Shown: positions 8,476 through 17,387, counted from the stretch's first letter. The stretch is DNA of 64,000 nucleotides from Obesumbacterium proteus (GCF_001586165.1 NZ_CP014608.1:2666001-2730000); one strand, 5' to 3'. The notes: a model not told the origin generated them from the sequence alone. A program made the numbers and translations.

Positions 8476-8491
8476 TGTGACATATTTCACG
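8476..8491. promoter_or_regulatory. CRP-binding site upstream of galS
   Basis: TGTGA-CATATT-TCACG differs from the TGTGA-N6-TCACA consensus by one base. It adjoins the Gal operator. Confidence 0.8.
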
Positions 8492-8561
8492 CAGCAATGA
8501 TGAAAAACTGGGTAGCATAGCGCGGTCATATCACGTAAGTGCTTTCGACCCAGGGATCTCT

Positions 8562-8639
8562 ATGAATGCCATTCGCTGTCCTGCACCATTCCGTGTTTAT
8601 TTTTGTGCTTTTCTTTGCCGTCGTGAGCGTCGCGCATGA
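8562..8639 (+). CDS. 25-residue upstream ORF overlapping the galS start (putative leader peptide)
   Basis: An ATG at 8562 with AGGGA seven bases upstream opens a 25-codon ORF whose TGA stop overlaps the ATG of galS (ATGA). The peptide starts MNAIRCPAPF and ends in a basic RRERRA tail, with three Cys. galS itself has only a weak Shine-Dalgarno sequence, so ribosomes finishing this ORF may reinitiate on galS. I know no described function. The alternative is a chance ORF, but the good ribosome binding site and exact stop/start overlap argue against that. Confidence 0.55.
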   Translation: MNAIRCPAPFRVYFCAFLCRRERRA

Positions 8640-9634
8640 TCACTATTCGTGATGTTGCTCGGCTGGCGGGGGTTTCCGTTGCGACCGTATCTCGCGTTTT
8701 GAATAATACGGCGATCACTACGCCGGAAACGAAAGCGGTGGTGCAGAGCGCCGTAGCCGAGCTCGGCTACCGTCCGAACGCCAACGCGCAGGCGTTAGCA
8801 ACGCAAAGTAGCGATATGTTGGGTGTGGTGGTGATGGATGTTTCTGACCCGTTCTTTGGCGCTTTAGTTAAGGGTGTTGATGAAGTCGCTCAGCGTGAAC
8901 GCAAAAATCTGCTGATTGCCAACAGCTATCACGATGCAGACAAAGAGCGAAAAGCGATAGAAATGCTGATCCGCCAGCGCTGCAATGCGTTGATTGTGCA
9001 TGCGAAAATGCTATCTGACGATGAGCTGGTGGCATTTATGCATCAGGTGCCGGGGATGGTGTTAATCAACCGTATCGTGCCGGGCTATGAGCACCGCTGT
9101 GTGGGATTAAATAACTTAGCGGGTGGAAAAATAGCTACGCAGTTGCTGCTGGATAAAGGTCATCGGCGGATTGGCTTTTTGGGTTCGAATCATCAGATTG
9201 AAGACCAAGTGATGCGGCAGAAAGGATATGAAACCGCCATGCAATCCGCGGGGGTCGAAATCGGTAAAGCGTGGTGCGCCTACGCTTCGCCCGATCTTCA
9301 AGGGGGCGAGGCCGCAATGGTGGAACTCCTTGGCCGTAATCAGCAGCTGAGTGCCGTGTTTGCTTATAACGATGCAATGGCAGCCGGTGCTTTAGCCGTG
9401 TTGAAAGAAAACGGTATTTCTATTCCAGAACAATTTTCTATCGTAGGTTTCGACGATATTCCTATTGCTCGCTATACCAGCCCTAAACTGACCACAGTCC
9501 GTTATCCTATTGTTTCTATGGCTACTTTAGCCTCTGAGCTGGCGCTTAAGTCTGCTCATCAAACACCGCTTTCAACCAACGGTCATTGCTTTATGCCTAC
9601 CTTAGTGCAGCGCTGGAGCGTGGGTTCTCGATAA
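8636..9634 (+). CDS. galS: Galactose isorepressor GalS (LacI family)
   Basis: Cytosolic repressor that binds Gal operators and is relieved by D-galactose; it controls the adjacent mgl transport operon. The 332 residues begin MITIRDVARLAGVSVATVSR, the LacI-type helix-turn-helix, followed by the hinge YRPNANAQALATQ and the periplasmic-binding-like effector domain with MDVSDPFFGALVK, VHAKMLSDDEL, AVFAYNDAMAAGA and VGFDDIPIARYTSP. All match GalS, which differs from GalR mainly in regulated genes; placement just before mglBAC decides for galS. It is slightly shorter at the C-terminus than E. coli GalS. Translation may be coupled to a short upstream ORF. Confidence 0.95.
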   Translation: MITIRDVARLAGVSVATVSRVLNNTAITTPETKAVVQSAVAELGYRPNANAQALATQSSDMLGVVVMDVSDPFFGALVKGVDEVAQRERKNLLIANSYHDADKERKAIEMLIRQRCNALIVHAKMLSDDELVAFMHQVPGMVLINRIVPGYEHRCVGLNNLAGGKIATQLLLDKGHRRIGFLGSNHQIEDQVMRQKGYETAMQSAGVEIGKAWCAYASPDLQGGEAAMVELLGRNQQLSAVFAYNDAMAAGALAVLKENGISIPEQFSIVGFDDIPIARYTSPKLTTVRYPIVSMATLASELALKSAHQTPLSTNGHCFMPTLVQRWSVGSR

Positions 9635-9669
9635 ATGTGGTGTAGCTCACTTTGTCAGCAGATTGGCCC

Positions 9670-9685
9670 ATGTAACCGTTTTCAA
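9670..9685. promoter_or_regulatory. Gal operator of the mglBAC promoter
   Basis: ATGTAACCGTTTTCAA fits GTGNAANCGNTTNCAC at nearly all defined positions. It sits two bases before a perfect CRP site, as in the E. coli mgl promoter. A weaker half-site (GTGGAAACG, 9894-9902) lies nearer the gene and could be the internal operator. Confidence 0.82.
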
Positions 9686-9687
9686 TC

Positions 9688-9703
9688 TGTGAGTTCATTC
9701 ACA
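9688..9703. promoter_or_regulatory. CRP site of the mglBAC promoter
   Basis: TGTGA-GTTCAT-TCACA is a perfect match. With the -10 candidate TATTCT at 9725-9730 the predicted start is near 9737, putting the CRP centre at about -41.5 (class II activation). Confidence 0.9.
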
Positions 9704-9782
9704 GAATATTAACATAATCGTGTCTATTCTTGTGGCGTTTTCGCTATCACAAATATCAGTCATACGTGTAAATCGCCCTGAT

Positions 9783-9814
9783 ACTCTAGGTTTTTCGGGC
9801 GTCAAACCTAGAGT
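9783..9814. repeat. Perfect inverted repeat in the mglB 5' untranslated region
   Basis: ACTCTAGGTTT and AAACCTAGAGT pair over 11 bases around a 10-base loop, about 50 bases after the predicted transcription start and 155 before mglB. Without a T-run it is no ordinary terminator; an mRNA structure or a protein-binding palindrome are both possible. Confidence 0.7.
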
Positions 9815-9969
9815 GGCTGGGATATTCTAAATGTAAACGATATGTGTATTTTAAACGGTTCGCGTTGATATTTGTTTTCTTGCCGCAGCGATAGTGGAAA
9901 CGATAAAAAAGGGCGTCTGAAAAATCGGACATCCATGCTGAAATACCCTACATCCAATCGGAGCTTCAC

Positions 9970-10968
9970 ATGAATAAGAAGACGTTTACCTTAGCAACTT
10001 TGGCGGCCAGCATGATGTTTGGCGTCGCGGCGCAGGCGGCAACCACCAATATCGGTGTCACCATCTATAAGTACGACGACAACTTTATGTCCGTGGTACG
10101 CAAGGCGTTAGAAAACGATGCTAAGGCTGATCCCAGCGTTAAATTGTTGATGAATGACTCACAAAACGATCAGTCCAAGCAAAACGATCAGGTTGACGTA
10201 TTGATGGCGCGTGGCGTGAAAGGACTGGCGATTAACCTCGTCGATCCTGCAGCTGCGCCAACGATTATTGATAAAGCGAAGGCAAACGATGTTCCGGTGG
10301 TGTTCTTCAACAAAGAACCCTCTCGCAAGGCGCTGGATAGCTACGACAAAGCGTATTACGTGGGTACTGACTCCAAAGAGTCTGGCATCATTCAGGGTCA
10401 ACTGATCGGTAAACACTGGAAAGCCAATCCTAACTGGGATCTAAACAAAGACGGTGTCATTCAGTTCGTCCTGCTGAAAGGCGAGCCGGGCCACCCAGAT
10501 GCTGAAGCGCGTACCACTTACGTGGTGAAAAGCCTGAACGATCAAGGTATTAAAACGCAGCAGTTGCAGTTAGATACTGCAATGTGGGATACCGCGCAGG
10601 CTAAAGATAAAATGGATGCATGGTTGTCTGGCCCAAATGCAAACAAGATTGAAGTGGTTATCGCTAACAACGATGCCATGGCGATGGGCGCCGTCGAAGC
10701 CCTGAAAGCGCATAACAAAACCGCTATTCCAGTGTTTGGCGTCGATGCGCTGCCAGAAGCGCTGGCATTAGTTAAATCAGGCGCAATGGCGGGTACCGTA
10801 TTGAACGATGCCAATAACCAAGCCAAAGCCACCTTCGATTTGACCAAAAATCTCGCCGAAGGCAAGCCTGCGGGCGAAGGTACTAACTGGAAAATTGAAA
10901 ATAAAATCGTTCGCGTTCCGTATGTCGGCGTCGATCAGGACAACCTGTCACAGTTTATTAAAAAATAA
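9970..10968 (+). CDS. mglB: Galactose/methyl-galactoside periplasmic binding protein
   Basis: Periplasmic receptor that binds D-galactose and D-glucose, feeds them to MglAC and serves as ligand receptor for the Trg chemoreceptor. The 332-residue precursor has a signal peptide (about 1-23, cleavage after AAQA). The mature protein shows TNIGVTIYKYDDNFM, the EF-hand-like calcium loop DLNKDGVIQ, the sugar-binding segment AMWDTAQAKDKMD and NNDAMAMGAVEALK. The first gene of mglBAC; an intergenic hairpin follows it, which in such operons raises receptor yield over the downstream membrane parts. Expression is expected to respond to CRP and GalS through the sites upstream. Confidence 0.97.
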   Translation: MNKKTFTLATLAASMMFGVAAQAATTNIGVTIYKYDDNFMSVVRKALENDAKADPSVKLLMNDSQNDQSKQNDQVDVLMARGVKGLAINLVDPAAAPTIIDKAKANDVPVVFFNKEPSRKALDSYDKAYYVGTDSKESGIIQGQLIGKHWKANPNWDLNKDGVIQFVLLKGEPGHPDAEARTTYVVKSLNDQGIKTQQLQLDTAMWDTAQAKDKMDAWLSGPNANKIEVVIANNDAMAMGAVEALKAHNKTAIPVFGVDALPEALALVKSGAMAGTVLNDANNQAKATFDLTKNLAEGKPAGEGTNWKIENKIVRVPYVGVDQDNLSQFIKK

Positions 10969-11007
10969 GCTTCACCTAAGCCTATATAACAATAACTTTT
11001 AAGTTTT

Positions 11008-11051
11008 AAGCCCGATATAGATTGATGGTTCAACCAGATGTTATCGGGCTT
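11008..11051 (+). other. mglB-mglA intergenic stem-loop
   Basis: AAGCCCGATA and TATCGGGCTT form a 10-base outer stem, with a small inner TGGTT/AACCA stem. It is followed by TTATTCTTTATG, not a clean T-run, so it probably attenuates transcription or protects the 3' end of the mglB message. Confidence 0.7.
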
Positions 11052-11080
11052 ATTCTTTATGTCATTTTCAGGTGGATGTT

Positions 11081-12673
11081 ATGCCAGATAACTCTTTGAT
11101 GGGTAACTCGTTGACCGATAGCTCTTTGGCAAAAGAACAGATTTCTAATCAAGAGAACGCATCGATAAAACATGATGATGACGCGTTTTTATTGGAAATG
11201 GATAATATCAATAAGTCATTTCCTGGCGTCAAAGCGCTGGATAATGTCAATCTGCGCGTTCGACCACACTCCATCCATGCATTGATGGGGGAGAATGGCG
11301 CAGGGAAGTCCACGCTTTTAAAATGTTTGTTTGGTATTTACCAGAAAGATTCAGGACGTATTCTTTTTCAGGGAAAAGAAATTAATTTCAAGAGCGCTAA
11401 AGAAGCATTGGAACACGGCGTTTCGATGGTGCATCAAGAACTAAACTTAGTTCTGCAGCGTAGCGTGATGGACAATATGTGGCTTGGTCGCTATCCAATG
11501 AAAGGGATATTTGTCGATCAGGATAAGATGTACCACGATACCAAAGCGATATTTGATGAGCTCGATATTGATATCGATCCGCGTGAAAAAGTCGCAGGGT
11601 TATCTGTATCCCAAATGCAGATGATTGAAATTGCTAAGGCATTTTCATATAACGCCAAAATTGTGATTATGGATGAGCCAACTTCTTCTCTAACCGAAAA
11701 AGAAGTTAATCATCTTTTTACTATTATCCGTAAATTAAAAGATCGTGGATGCGGCATTGTTTATATCTCCCATAAAATGGAAGAGATCTTTAAGCTTTGC
11801 GATGAAATAACGATTCTGCGTGATGGGCAGTGGATCGCGACCCAAACGTTAGATGGCATGAGTATGGATCAAATCATTTCAATGATGGTGGGGCGTTCGT
11901 TAACCCAGCGTTTTCCCGACCGTGTTAATACGCCGGGTAAGGTCATCTTGGAAGTCCGTGATTTGACATCGTTGCGCCAGCCTTCAATCCGTGATGTCTC
12001 ATTCGATTTACACGAAGGCGAGATTTTAGGTATCGCAGGGCTGGTCGGTGCTAAGCGCACAGATATCGTGGAAACCCTGTTTGGCATTCGTGAAAAGGTA
12101 AAAGGTACGATCCGCCTGCATGGCAAAGCGATTAATAACCATAGCGCGAACGAAGCGATAAACCATGGTTTTGCCTTAGTGACTGAGGAACGTCGCTCTA
12201 CCGGTATTTATGCTTATCTCGATATTGGCTTTAACTCGCTTATTTCGAATATTCGTAAGTATAAAAATAAAGTGGGCCTGCTGGATAATCGGCGGATGAA
12301 AAGCGATACCCAGTGGGTTATTGATGCTATGCGGGTAAAAACCCCAGGGCATCATACGTCGATTGGTTCGCTGTCTGGTGGTAATCAGCAAAAGGTGATT
12401 ATTGGTCGTTGGTTACTGACTCAGCCCGAAATATTGATGCTGGATGAACCCACCCGCGGTATTGATGTGGGCGCTAAATTCGAAATCTATCAACTGATGA
12501 CCGAGCTGGCGAAAAAAGGCAAAGGCATCATTATTATTTCTTCAGAAATGCCTGAATTACTGGGTATTACCGATCGCATATTAGTCATGAGTAATGGCCA
12601 AGTTGCCGGTATCGTTGAAACTAAAAGAACGTCTCAGAATGAAATTCTGCGATTGGCTTCTTTGCATCTATAA
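11081..12673 (+). CDS. mglA: Galactose/methyl-galactoside ABC transporter ATP-binding protein
   Basis: Twin-cassette ATPase that powers galactoside import with MglC and MglB. The first cassette (about residues 40-270) has Walker A GENGAGKST, signature LSVSQMQ and Walker B IVIMDEPTSS; the second has a degenerate Walker A (GLVGAKRTD), signature LSGGNQQK and Walker B LMLDEPTRG, the usual asymmetry of this family. I use the ATG at 11081, seven bases after AGGTGG; a GTG three codons earlier abuts that site. The N-terminus carries about 24 residues more than E. coli MglA before the conserved LLEM, encoded partly by three imperfect copies of a 15-base repeat (11090-11134). The gene ends 45 bases before mglC. 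Confidence 0.96.
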   Translation: MPDNSLMGNSLTDSSLAKEQISNQENASIKHDDDAFLLEMDNINKSFPGVKALDNVNLRVRPHSIHALMGENGAGKSTLLKCLFGIYQKDSGRILFQGKEINFKSAKEALEHGVSMVHQELNLVLQRSVMDNMWLGRYPMKGIFVDQDKMYHDTKAIFDELDIDIDPREKVAGLSVSQMQMIEIAKAFSYNAKIVIMDEPTSSLTEKEVNHLFTIIRKLKDRGCGIVYISHKMEEIFKLCDEITILRDGQWIATQTLDGMSMDQIISMMVGRSLTQRFPDRVNTPGKVILEVRDLTSLRQPSIRDVSFDLHEGEILGIAGLVGAKRTDIVETLFGIREKVKGTIRLHGKAINNHSANEAINHGFALVTEERRSTGIYAYLDIGFNSLISNIRKYKNKVGLLDNRRMKSDTQWVIDAMRVKTPGHHTSIGSLSGGNQQKVIIGRWLLTQPEILMLDEPTRGIDVGAKFEIYQLMTELAKKGKGIIIISSEMPELLGITDRILVMSNGQVAGIVETKRTSQNEILRLASLHL

Positions 12674-12718
12674 ATTCTGCATCGGTAATGTTGCACCTGA
12701 TATTTTAAGGGTACGAAT

Positions 12719-13729
12719 ATGAGGGTATTAAATAAAAAAAGCCTGTTTACCTATTTTAAAGAGGGCGGGATTTATGTTGTTTTGTTGGTATTGTTAGCGA
12801 TTATTATTTTTCAGGACCCGACATTTTTAAGCTTAATGAACCTGAGTAACATTCTGACCCAGTCATCGGTGCGCATTATTATTGCGCTCGGTGTGGCAGG
12901 GTTGATTGTTACGCAGGGCACGGATTTATCTGCTGGGCGTCAGGTCGGATTGGCGGCGGTGATTGCGGCAACGCTGTTACAGTCTATGGATAACGTCAAT
13001 AAGGTGTTTCCAAATTTAGATACTGTTCCAATTCCATTAGTTATTCTTGTGGTCTGTGCTGTGGGGGCGGTGATTGGTTTAGTGAACGGTTTAATTATTG
13101 CCTATCTTAACGTGACGCCATTTATTACCACTCTTGGTACCATGATTATCGTCTACGGTATTAACTCTCTGTATTACGACTATGTGGGTGCTTCACCAGT
13201 TGCGGGCTTTGCGCCGAATTTTTCTAATTTTGCACAGGGGTTCTTACGCTTCGGAGATTTCAAACTCTCTTATATCACCTTCTATGCGCTGATCGCGGTG
13301 GCTTTCGTCTGGGTGCTGTGGAACAAAACTCGGTTTGGCAAAAATATCTTTGCGATTGGTGGTAACCCAGAAGCGGCGAAAGTTTCCGGGGTAAACGTAC
13401 CGCTCAATTTGATTATGGTGTATGCACTGTCTGGTGTGTTCTACGCATTCGGCGGGATGCTTGAAGCAGGGCGTATCGGTAGCGCAACGAATAACCTTGG
13501 CTTTATGTATGAATTGGATGCTATCGCAGCCTGTGTCGTTGGCGGCGTATCATTCAGCGGCGGTGTAGGAACCGTTATCGGCGTGGTGACAGGGGTCATT
13601 ATTTTTACCGTGATCAACTATGGCCTGACCTACATTGGTGTTAATCCCTATTGGCAGTATATTATCAAAGGCGCAATTATCATCTTTGCGGTAGCCCTTG
13701 ACTCGCTTAAGTATGCGAAGAAAAAATAA
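12719..13729 (+). CDS. mglC: Galactose/methyl-galactoside ABC transporter permease
   Basis: Inner-membrane permease of the galactoside importer, 336 residues with about nine to ten hydrophobic segments. Shared with E. coli MglC are the start MRVLNKKSLFTYFKEGGIYV, QGTDLSAGRQVGLAAV, NVTPFITTLGTM, the cytoplasmic EAA-like loop GNPEAAKVSGVNV that contacts MglA, and the end SLKYAKKK. Last gene of mglBAC, followed by a strong terminator. Confidence 0.97.
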   Translation: MRVLNKKSLFTYFKEGGIYVVLLVLLAIIIFQDPTFLSLMNLSNILTQSSVRIIIALGVAGLIVTQGTDLSAGRQVGLAAVIAATLLQSMDNVNKVFPNLDTVPIPLVILVVCAVGAVIGLVNGLIIAYLNVTPFITTLGTMIIVYGINSLYYDYVGASPVAGFAPNFSNFAQGFLRFGDFKLSYITFYALIAVAFVWVLWNKTRFGKNIFAIGGNPEAAKVSGVNVPLNLIMVYALSGVFYAFGGMLEAGRIGSATNNLGFMYELDAIAACVVGGVSFSGGVGTVIGVVTGVIIFTVINYGLTYIGVNPYWQYIIKGAIIIFAVALDSLKYAKKK

Positions 13730-13740
13730 TCGTATCTTTG

Positions 13741-13769
13741 AAAAAGCCGAACTTAGGTTCGGCTTTTTG
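13741..13769. terminator. Terminator after mglC
   Basis: GCCGAAC / GTTCGGC stem with TTAG loop, flanked by A5 and T5, so it can act in either direction. Confidence 0.92.
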
Positions 13770-14256
13770 TATTTTATGAGATATTTCTCGTCCCAAATCC
13801 ATCAATAATAAATTCATGGTGATAAAAACTTATAATCCTTTAATTAATTATTAATAAAAACAAACCAAATTTATTAACATGTTTTTGTTTAAAAAATATC
13901 TTTATAGTTGTTAAATGTAATGACATCCTTAACTTTATAATAAAAAAAGAATGTACTTGGCTAATCTTAATCTAGGAACATTCTTGAATGTACTAATAAC
14001 TCTACATTTTGTAACCCGCAATATGTAATAATCTCTCGTCAGGTTTAATACTTGAAGTATTGAGCTAGTAACATAAAGAAATTATGTCTCTTGCTAACTA
14101 CACTTCATGGATGTGAGCAGCATTAAACGGATTTTTCTACGAGAATAGACATTTCTTAAATTATAAACCCATAACTTACGGAATGAACAAACGTGAGGTT
14201 TCATTGTTTGTTTCTATCTCTGATATTTTTTCTTTTCAAAGAAGCATATCGATACA
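13770..14256. other. AT-rich intergenic region before the EAL gene
   Basis: Nearly 490 bases with no supportable ORF. It must contain the promoter of the following phosphodiesterase gene. GAATGTACT occurs twice about 35 bases apart (near 13950 and 13985); I cannot assign it to a regulator. Confidence 0.4.
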
Positions 14257-16449
14257 ATGAGAAATACCATTATCAGGCTGCAAGAAATGATTGTTCCGAT
14301 GCTTATTTGCATCGTATTGCTGCCTTTATCGCGTGAATTATCGCCTATGGCGAACATTCAAGGGAACGCAATTTTTTTACTTTATCTTCCGTTGGCTTTA
14401 GCGATTTCAGTCGTCATGTTATTTGGCATGAAAGGGTTTGTCCCGCTGTTTATCGTTTATACTTTATATTATTCAACTTTAAATATCATGAGCTTGACCG
14501 AAGCGGTGGTGCTTTCACTGTGTTACGGAATACCACTGTGGGGAAGCTTTTGCGTCATGGATCGCGTGGTGGGCGTTCGTTGGCGCTATGATATTGACAG
14601 CATGAGTAGCCGCGCGTTGGGCATTCGTATGTTTGTCTTTGGGTTACTGTATCCGCTGGCCTGTAAAGGCATGATGCTGGCGTTCGGTTCCGTGCTAGAC
14701 ATGTCACCCGTCATGGAGCGTTATTTCTCGTATAAGCTAGATATGTTCGCGGTAGTTAACGTTGAGGCGCTGGTTTTATCTTCAATCGCAATAGCTCCTG
14801 CCTATTATTATACTTTGCGGATGTTGCTTAACCGAAGCTATGCAAGGAAATTTTTTAACCAATGTTTACGTGATGCTTTTTCAAGAGAAAAACATTGTGT
14901 AACGTTCATTTGGTTAGGGATTTTATTGGGCGCACTATTTGCTATTTGTTTTCCTGCTCAGGAAAACTTTAACGTAAGCTATTTTATTCCATTGTTATTT
15001 ATTCTGTTTACCTATGGGATATTTAGGTTTGGCCATCGAGTTATTTTACTTATGTGGTCATTTACTACGCTTTTTTTATTTATCTTTAACTCAAATTTTT
15101 CTGTTGAGCTCAATAGTAGTTATCAGATTGCATTTTTATCAGCTTCATTAATTGCGTTCACAGTCTCAATTTTTTATATGGCCGTGATGTTTAAACGCAG
15201 CGAAGTGATGAAGCGGGTATATATGCATCTTGCTCGCATTGATCCGATGGTGGGGTTAGCAAATATCCGCTCTCTAAGCGTGTATATCGAAAGTCATCCA
15301 AAAGGTACGCTCTGTTTTCTTCGTTTAACCAATCTAGAAGCCTTGAGCCGCTACCATGGCATGATGATGCGGGTTGATACCAAAAGGCGCATTGCGGCGG
15401 TGATTAAGCCGTTGCTTAAACCGGGTGAAGATATCTATCAACTGCCTGGTTGCGAACTGCTGCTTTATCTGGATACGACGGATAACGTAAACCGTATTCA
15501 TCGCATTCGTCAGAGCTTGTGCGATGCTGAATTAAGCTGGAATGATAATCCGGTGATGTTGCGCTATGGGATCGCTTATACCCAGTTTGATGCTAAGAAA
15601 GAGTCGCTGTATACCCGCGTGGGTAAGCTGCATCATCTTTCTGAGCGCGCTAGCCTTGAAAATGAGGTCATCAGCTTAGAGGAAAATGCGCAATCAATTA
15701 GAGAAGAAGTGAGCGAGCGAGTGGTGTGGCTGCGGAAAATTACGACGGCGTTGCATGAGAACCGTCTCGAGCTTTATGCGCAGCCGATCGTCCATTCCGG
15801 AGGAAAGAGTTATTACGAGATATTGGCACGTCTTCTGGATAACGGCGAAGTGATCCCTCCCAGTAAATTTATTCCGCTGATTTCTGAGTTTAATTTATGC
15901 GCGCAGTTTGATTTGCTCATGGTTGAAAATGTGGTGAAGCATATTAGCGAAGCGAAATTAGACACGAGCAATACCTGCTTCTCGGTTAATCTGATGCCGC
16001 TGACGTTGATGCAGCGTGATACTGCACCACGGATTATTGAAATCTTTGAGCATTACCACGTTCGGCCGGAAGCGATTATTTTTGAAATCACCGAAGAACA
16101 GCATCTTGTTAACGAGAATATCGAGCACTCAACGATCAAAGCGCTACGTGATTATCATTTCAAAATAGCTATTGATGACTTTGGTACCGGATTTTCTAAC
16201 TATCAGCGTTTGAAGTCTTTAAATGCGGATGTCGTGAAAATTGATGGCGTGTTTGTTAAAGATATTGTCAATAATTCGCTCGACCAGCTGATCATTAAGT
16301 CGATTTGCGATATTGCTCGAGAAAAGAAACTGCAGGTCGTTGCTGAATATGTTGAGTCTCAAGAACAGCTGGAGATGCTACAGCAATTAGGCGTGCAGTA
16401 TTTGCAGGGGTTCTTACTCGGAGAACCGAAACCGCTAAGTTCTTTCTAG
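14257..16449 (+). CDS. Membrane c-di-GMP phosphodiesterase, PdeA(YfgF)-like, with degenerate GGDEF and intact EAL domain
   Basis: Inner-membrane enzyme predicted to hydrolyse cyclic-di-GMP to pGpG. The 730 residues comprise an N-terminal membrane sensor with about eight hydrophobic segments (MASE1-like, 1-310), a GGDEF domain (about 325-470) whose signature is replaced by LPGCELLLYL and so cannot make c-di-GMP, and an EAL domain (480-725). The EAL domain keeps the catalytic set: the EILAR motif near 517, IDDFGTGFS near 635, KIDG near 660 and AEYVE near 695. The layout and several segments (GNAIFLLYLPLALAISVVM, PGEDIYQL) match E. coli PdeA (YfgF), though the location differs. The start ATG has only a weak ribosome binding site. 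It is a single-gene unit ending at a terminator inside the sanA 3' end. Confidence 0.88.
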   Translation: MRNTIIRLQEMIVPMLICIVLLPLSRELSPMANIQGNAIFLLYLPLALAISVVMLFGMKGFVPLFIVYTLYYSTLNIMSLTEAVVLSLCYGIPLWGSFCVMDRVVGVRWRYDIDSMSSRALGIRMFVFGLLYPLACKGMMLAFGSVLDMSPVMERYFSYKLDMFAVVNVEALVLSSIAIAPAYYYTLRMLLNRSYARKFFNQCLRDAFSREKHCVTFIWLGILLGALFAICFPAQENFNVSYFIPLLFILFTYGIFRFGHRVILLMWSFTTLFLFIFNSNFSVELNSSYQIAFLSASLIAFTVSIFYMAVMFKRSEVMKRVYMHLARIDPMVGLANIRSLSVYIESHPKGTLCFLRLTNLEALSRYHGMMMRVDTKRRIAAVIKPLLKPGEDIYQLPGCELLLYLDTTDNVNRIHRIRQSLCDAELSWNDNPVMLRYGIAYTQFDAKKESLYTRVGKLHHLSERASLENEVISLEENAQSIREEVSERVVWLRKITTALHENRLELYAQPIVHSGGKSYYEILARLLDNGEVIPPSKFIPLISEFNLCAQFDLLMVENVVKHISEAKLDTSNTCFSVNLMPLTLMQRDTAPRIIEIFEHYHVRPEAIIFEITEEQHLVNENIEHSTIKALRDYHFKIAIDDFGTGFSNYQRLKSLNADVVKIDGVFVKDIVNNSLDQLIIKSICDIAREKKLQVVAEYVESQEQLEMLQQLGVQYLQGFLLGEPKPLSSF

Positions 16450-16465
16450 CCTATAAATTTCCTAA

Positions 16466-17215
16466 CTATTTGGCCGCTGGTTTCTCAGCGGCTTTTTCTT
16501 GTTTTAAAACCTGCTCAAGCTCTTGCAATTGCTCTGGAGATACCGCTGGATAGCTTTGTGCATCGGCCGCGACTTTATGTACTGCGGGAATAGGGATCAT
16601 TGGGCCAAGGAAACGCGGTTCGCGCTTAAGGATATAGAGATCGGTTAACGCGCCCAGTCGAGCACCAATTTCCCTCACTCTTATCATCATCATATTTTTT
16701 GGCGACGGCACTGCCAAGCACTGAGCCTGTATACCCATGTGCAGCGCAATAAACAGAGCACGTTCACAGTGGAAACGTTGTGTGATGATGGTGAAGTCGT
16801 TGGTGTCGAAAACTTTGCGCGTGCGCACAATGGAATCCAGCGTTCTGAATCCTGCATAGTCGAGCACGATATCGCCGTTAGGCACACCGGCATTGATGAG
16901 GTCGCGGCGCATGGTGACCGGCTCGTTGTAGCTCTGAAGCGCATTGTCGCCGCTCAGCAATAGGTAATTCACTTTATTGCTGTTGTAGGCGTTAAGCGCG
17001 CCTTGTATGCGATAGCGGTAGTACTGATTGATGGTTCCAGTACTGACATATTTAGCCGTACCTAAAACCACGCCCACCTGACGATGCGGCAAATCCTGCA
17101 CGTCTTCGTAAATATACGGCGCAGTTTTCCAGCTAATCCAGCGATCCAGACCAATAGCAGTCACCGCCAGTAAAATAGCGACGGTTAAAATGCCGTATAT
17201 CAGTCGTCTCCACAT
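16466..17215 (-). CDS. sanA: SanA, DUF218-family envelope barrier protein
   Basis: Inner-membrane-anchored protein that in E. coli supports the envelope permeability barrier, notably to vancomycin at high temperature. The 249 residues have one N-terminal membrane helix (about 5-23) and then the DUF218 domain with VGVVLGTAKYVSTG, NYLLLSGDNALQSYNEP, DYAGFRTLDSIVRTRKVF and ITQRFHCERALFIA, nearly identical to E. coli SanA. The C-terminus carries a charged tail (LEQVLKQEKAAEKPAAK) longer than in E. coli. The neighbour cdd is also close in E. coli, but maeA and an ERIC element lie between them here. Confidence 0.95.
   Translation of the reverse strand: MWRRLIYGILTVAILLAVTAIGLDRWISWKTAPYIYEDVQDLPHRQVGVVLGTAKYVSTGTINQYYRYRIQGALNAYNSNKVNYLLLSGDNALQSYNEPVTMRRDLINAGVPNGDIVLDYAGFRTLDSIVRTRKVFDTNDFTIITQRFHCERALFIALHMGIQAQCLAVPSPKNMMMIRVREIGARLGALTDLYILKREPRFLGPMIPIPAVHKVAADAQSYPAVSPEQLQELEQVLKQEKAAEKPAAK
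16473..16500 (+). terminator. Terminator of the EAL gene, embedded in the 3' end of sanA
   Basis: GCCGCTG / CAGCGGC stem followed by TTTTT on the plus strand; the same bases encode the AEKPAAK tail of the convergent sanA. Confidence 0.85.
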
Positions 17216-17351
17216 GATGGTGCCTGCTGCGTCGGTTGTATTTATGGCTGGGTGTGCTTATGTCTACGAGGCTACTTTACCCGCTCAGGCGACGCAAGCA
17301 ATCTGAGTGGGATTTTCCTAACTTGATGATTTTTTAGACGATGAGGGCACG

Positions 17352-17387
17352 AAATAAAAAATAAAGCGTGGTTGTTACACCACGCTT
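17352..17387 (-). terminator. Terminator of maeA
   Basis: AAGCGTGGT / ACCACGCTT 9-base stem; on the minus strand it is followed by TTATTTTTTATTT. Confidence 0.85.

Noticed and set aside
8601..8639. Treating the start of galS as further upstream
   Set aside because: The only frame open upstream is a different one (the 25-codon ORF); MITIRDVARLAG is the exact family start.
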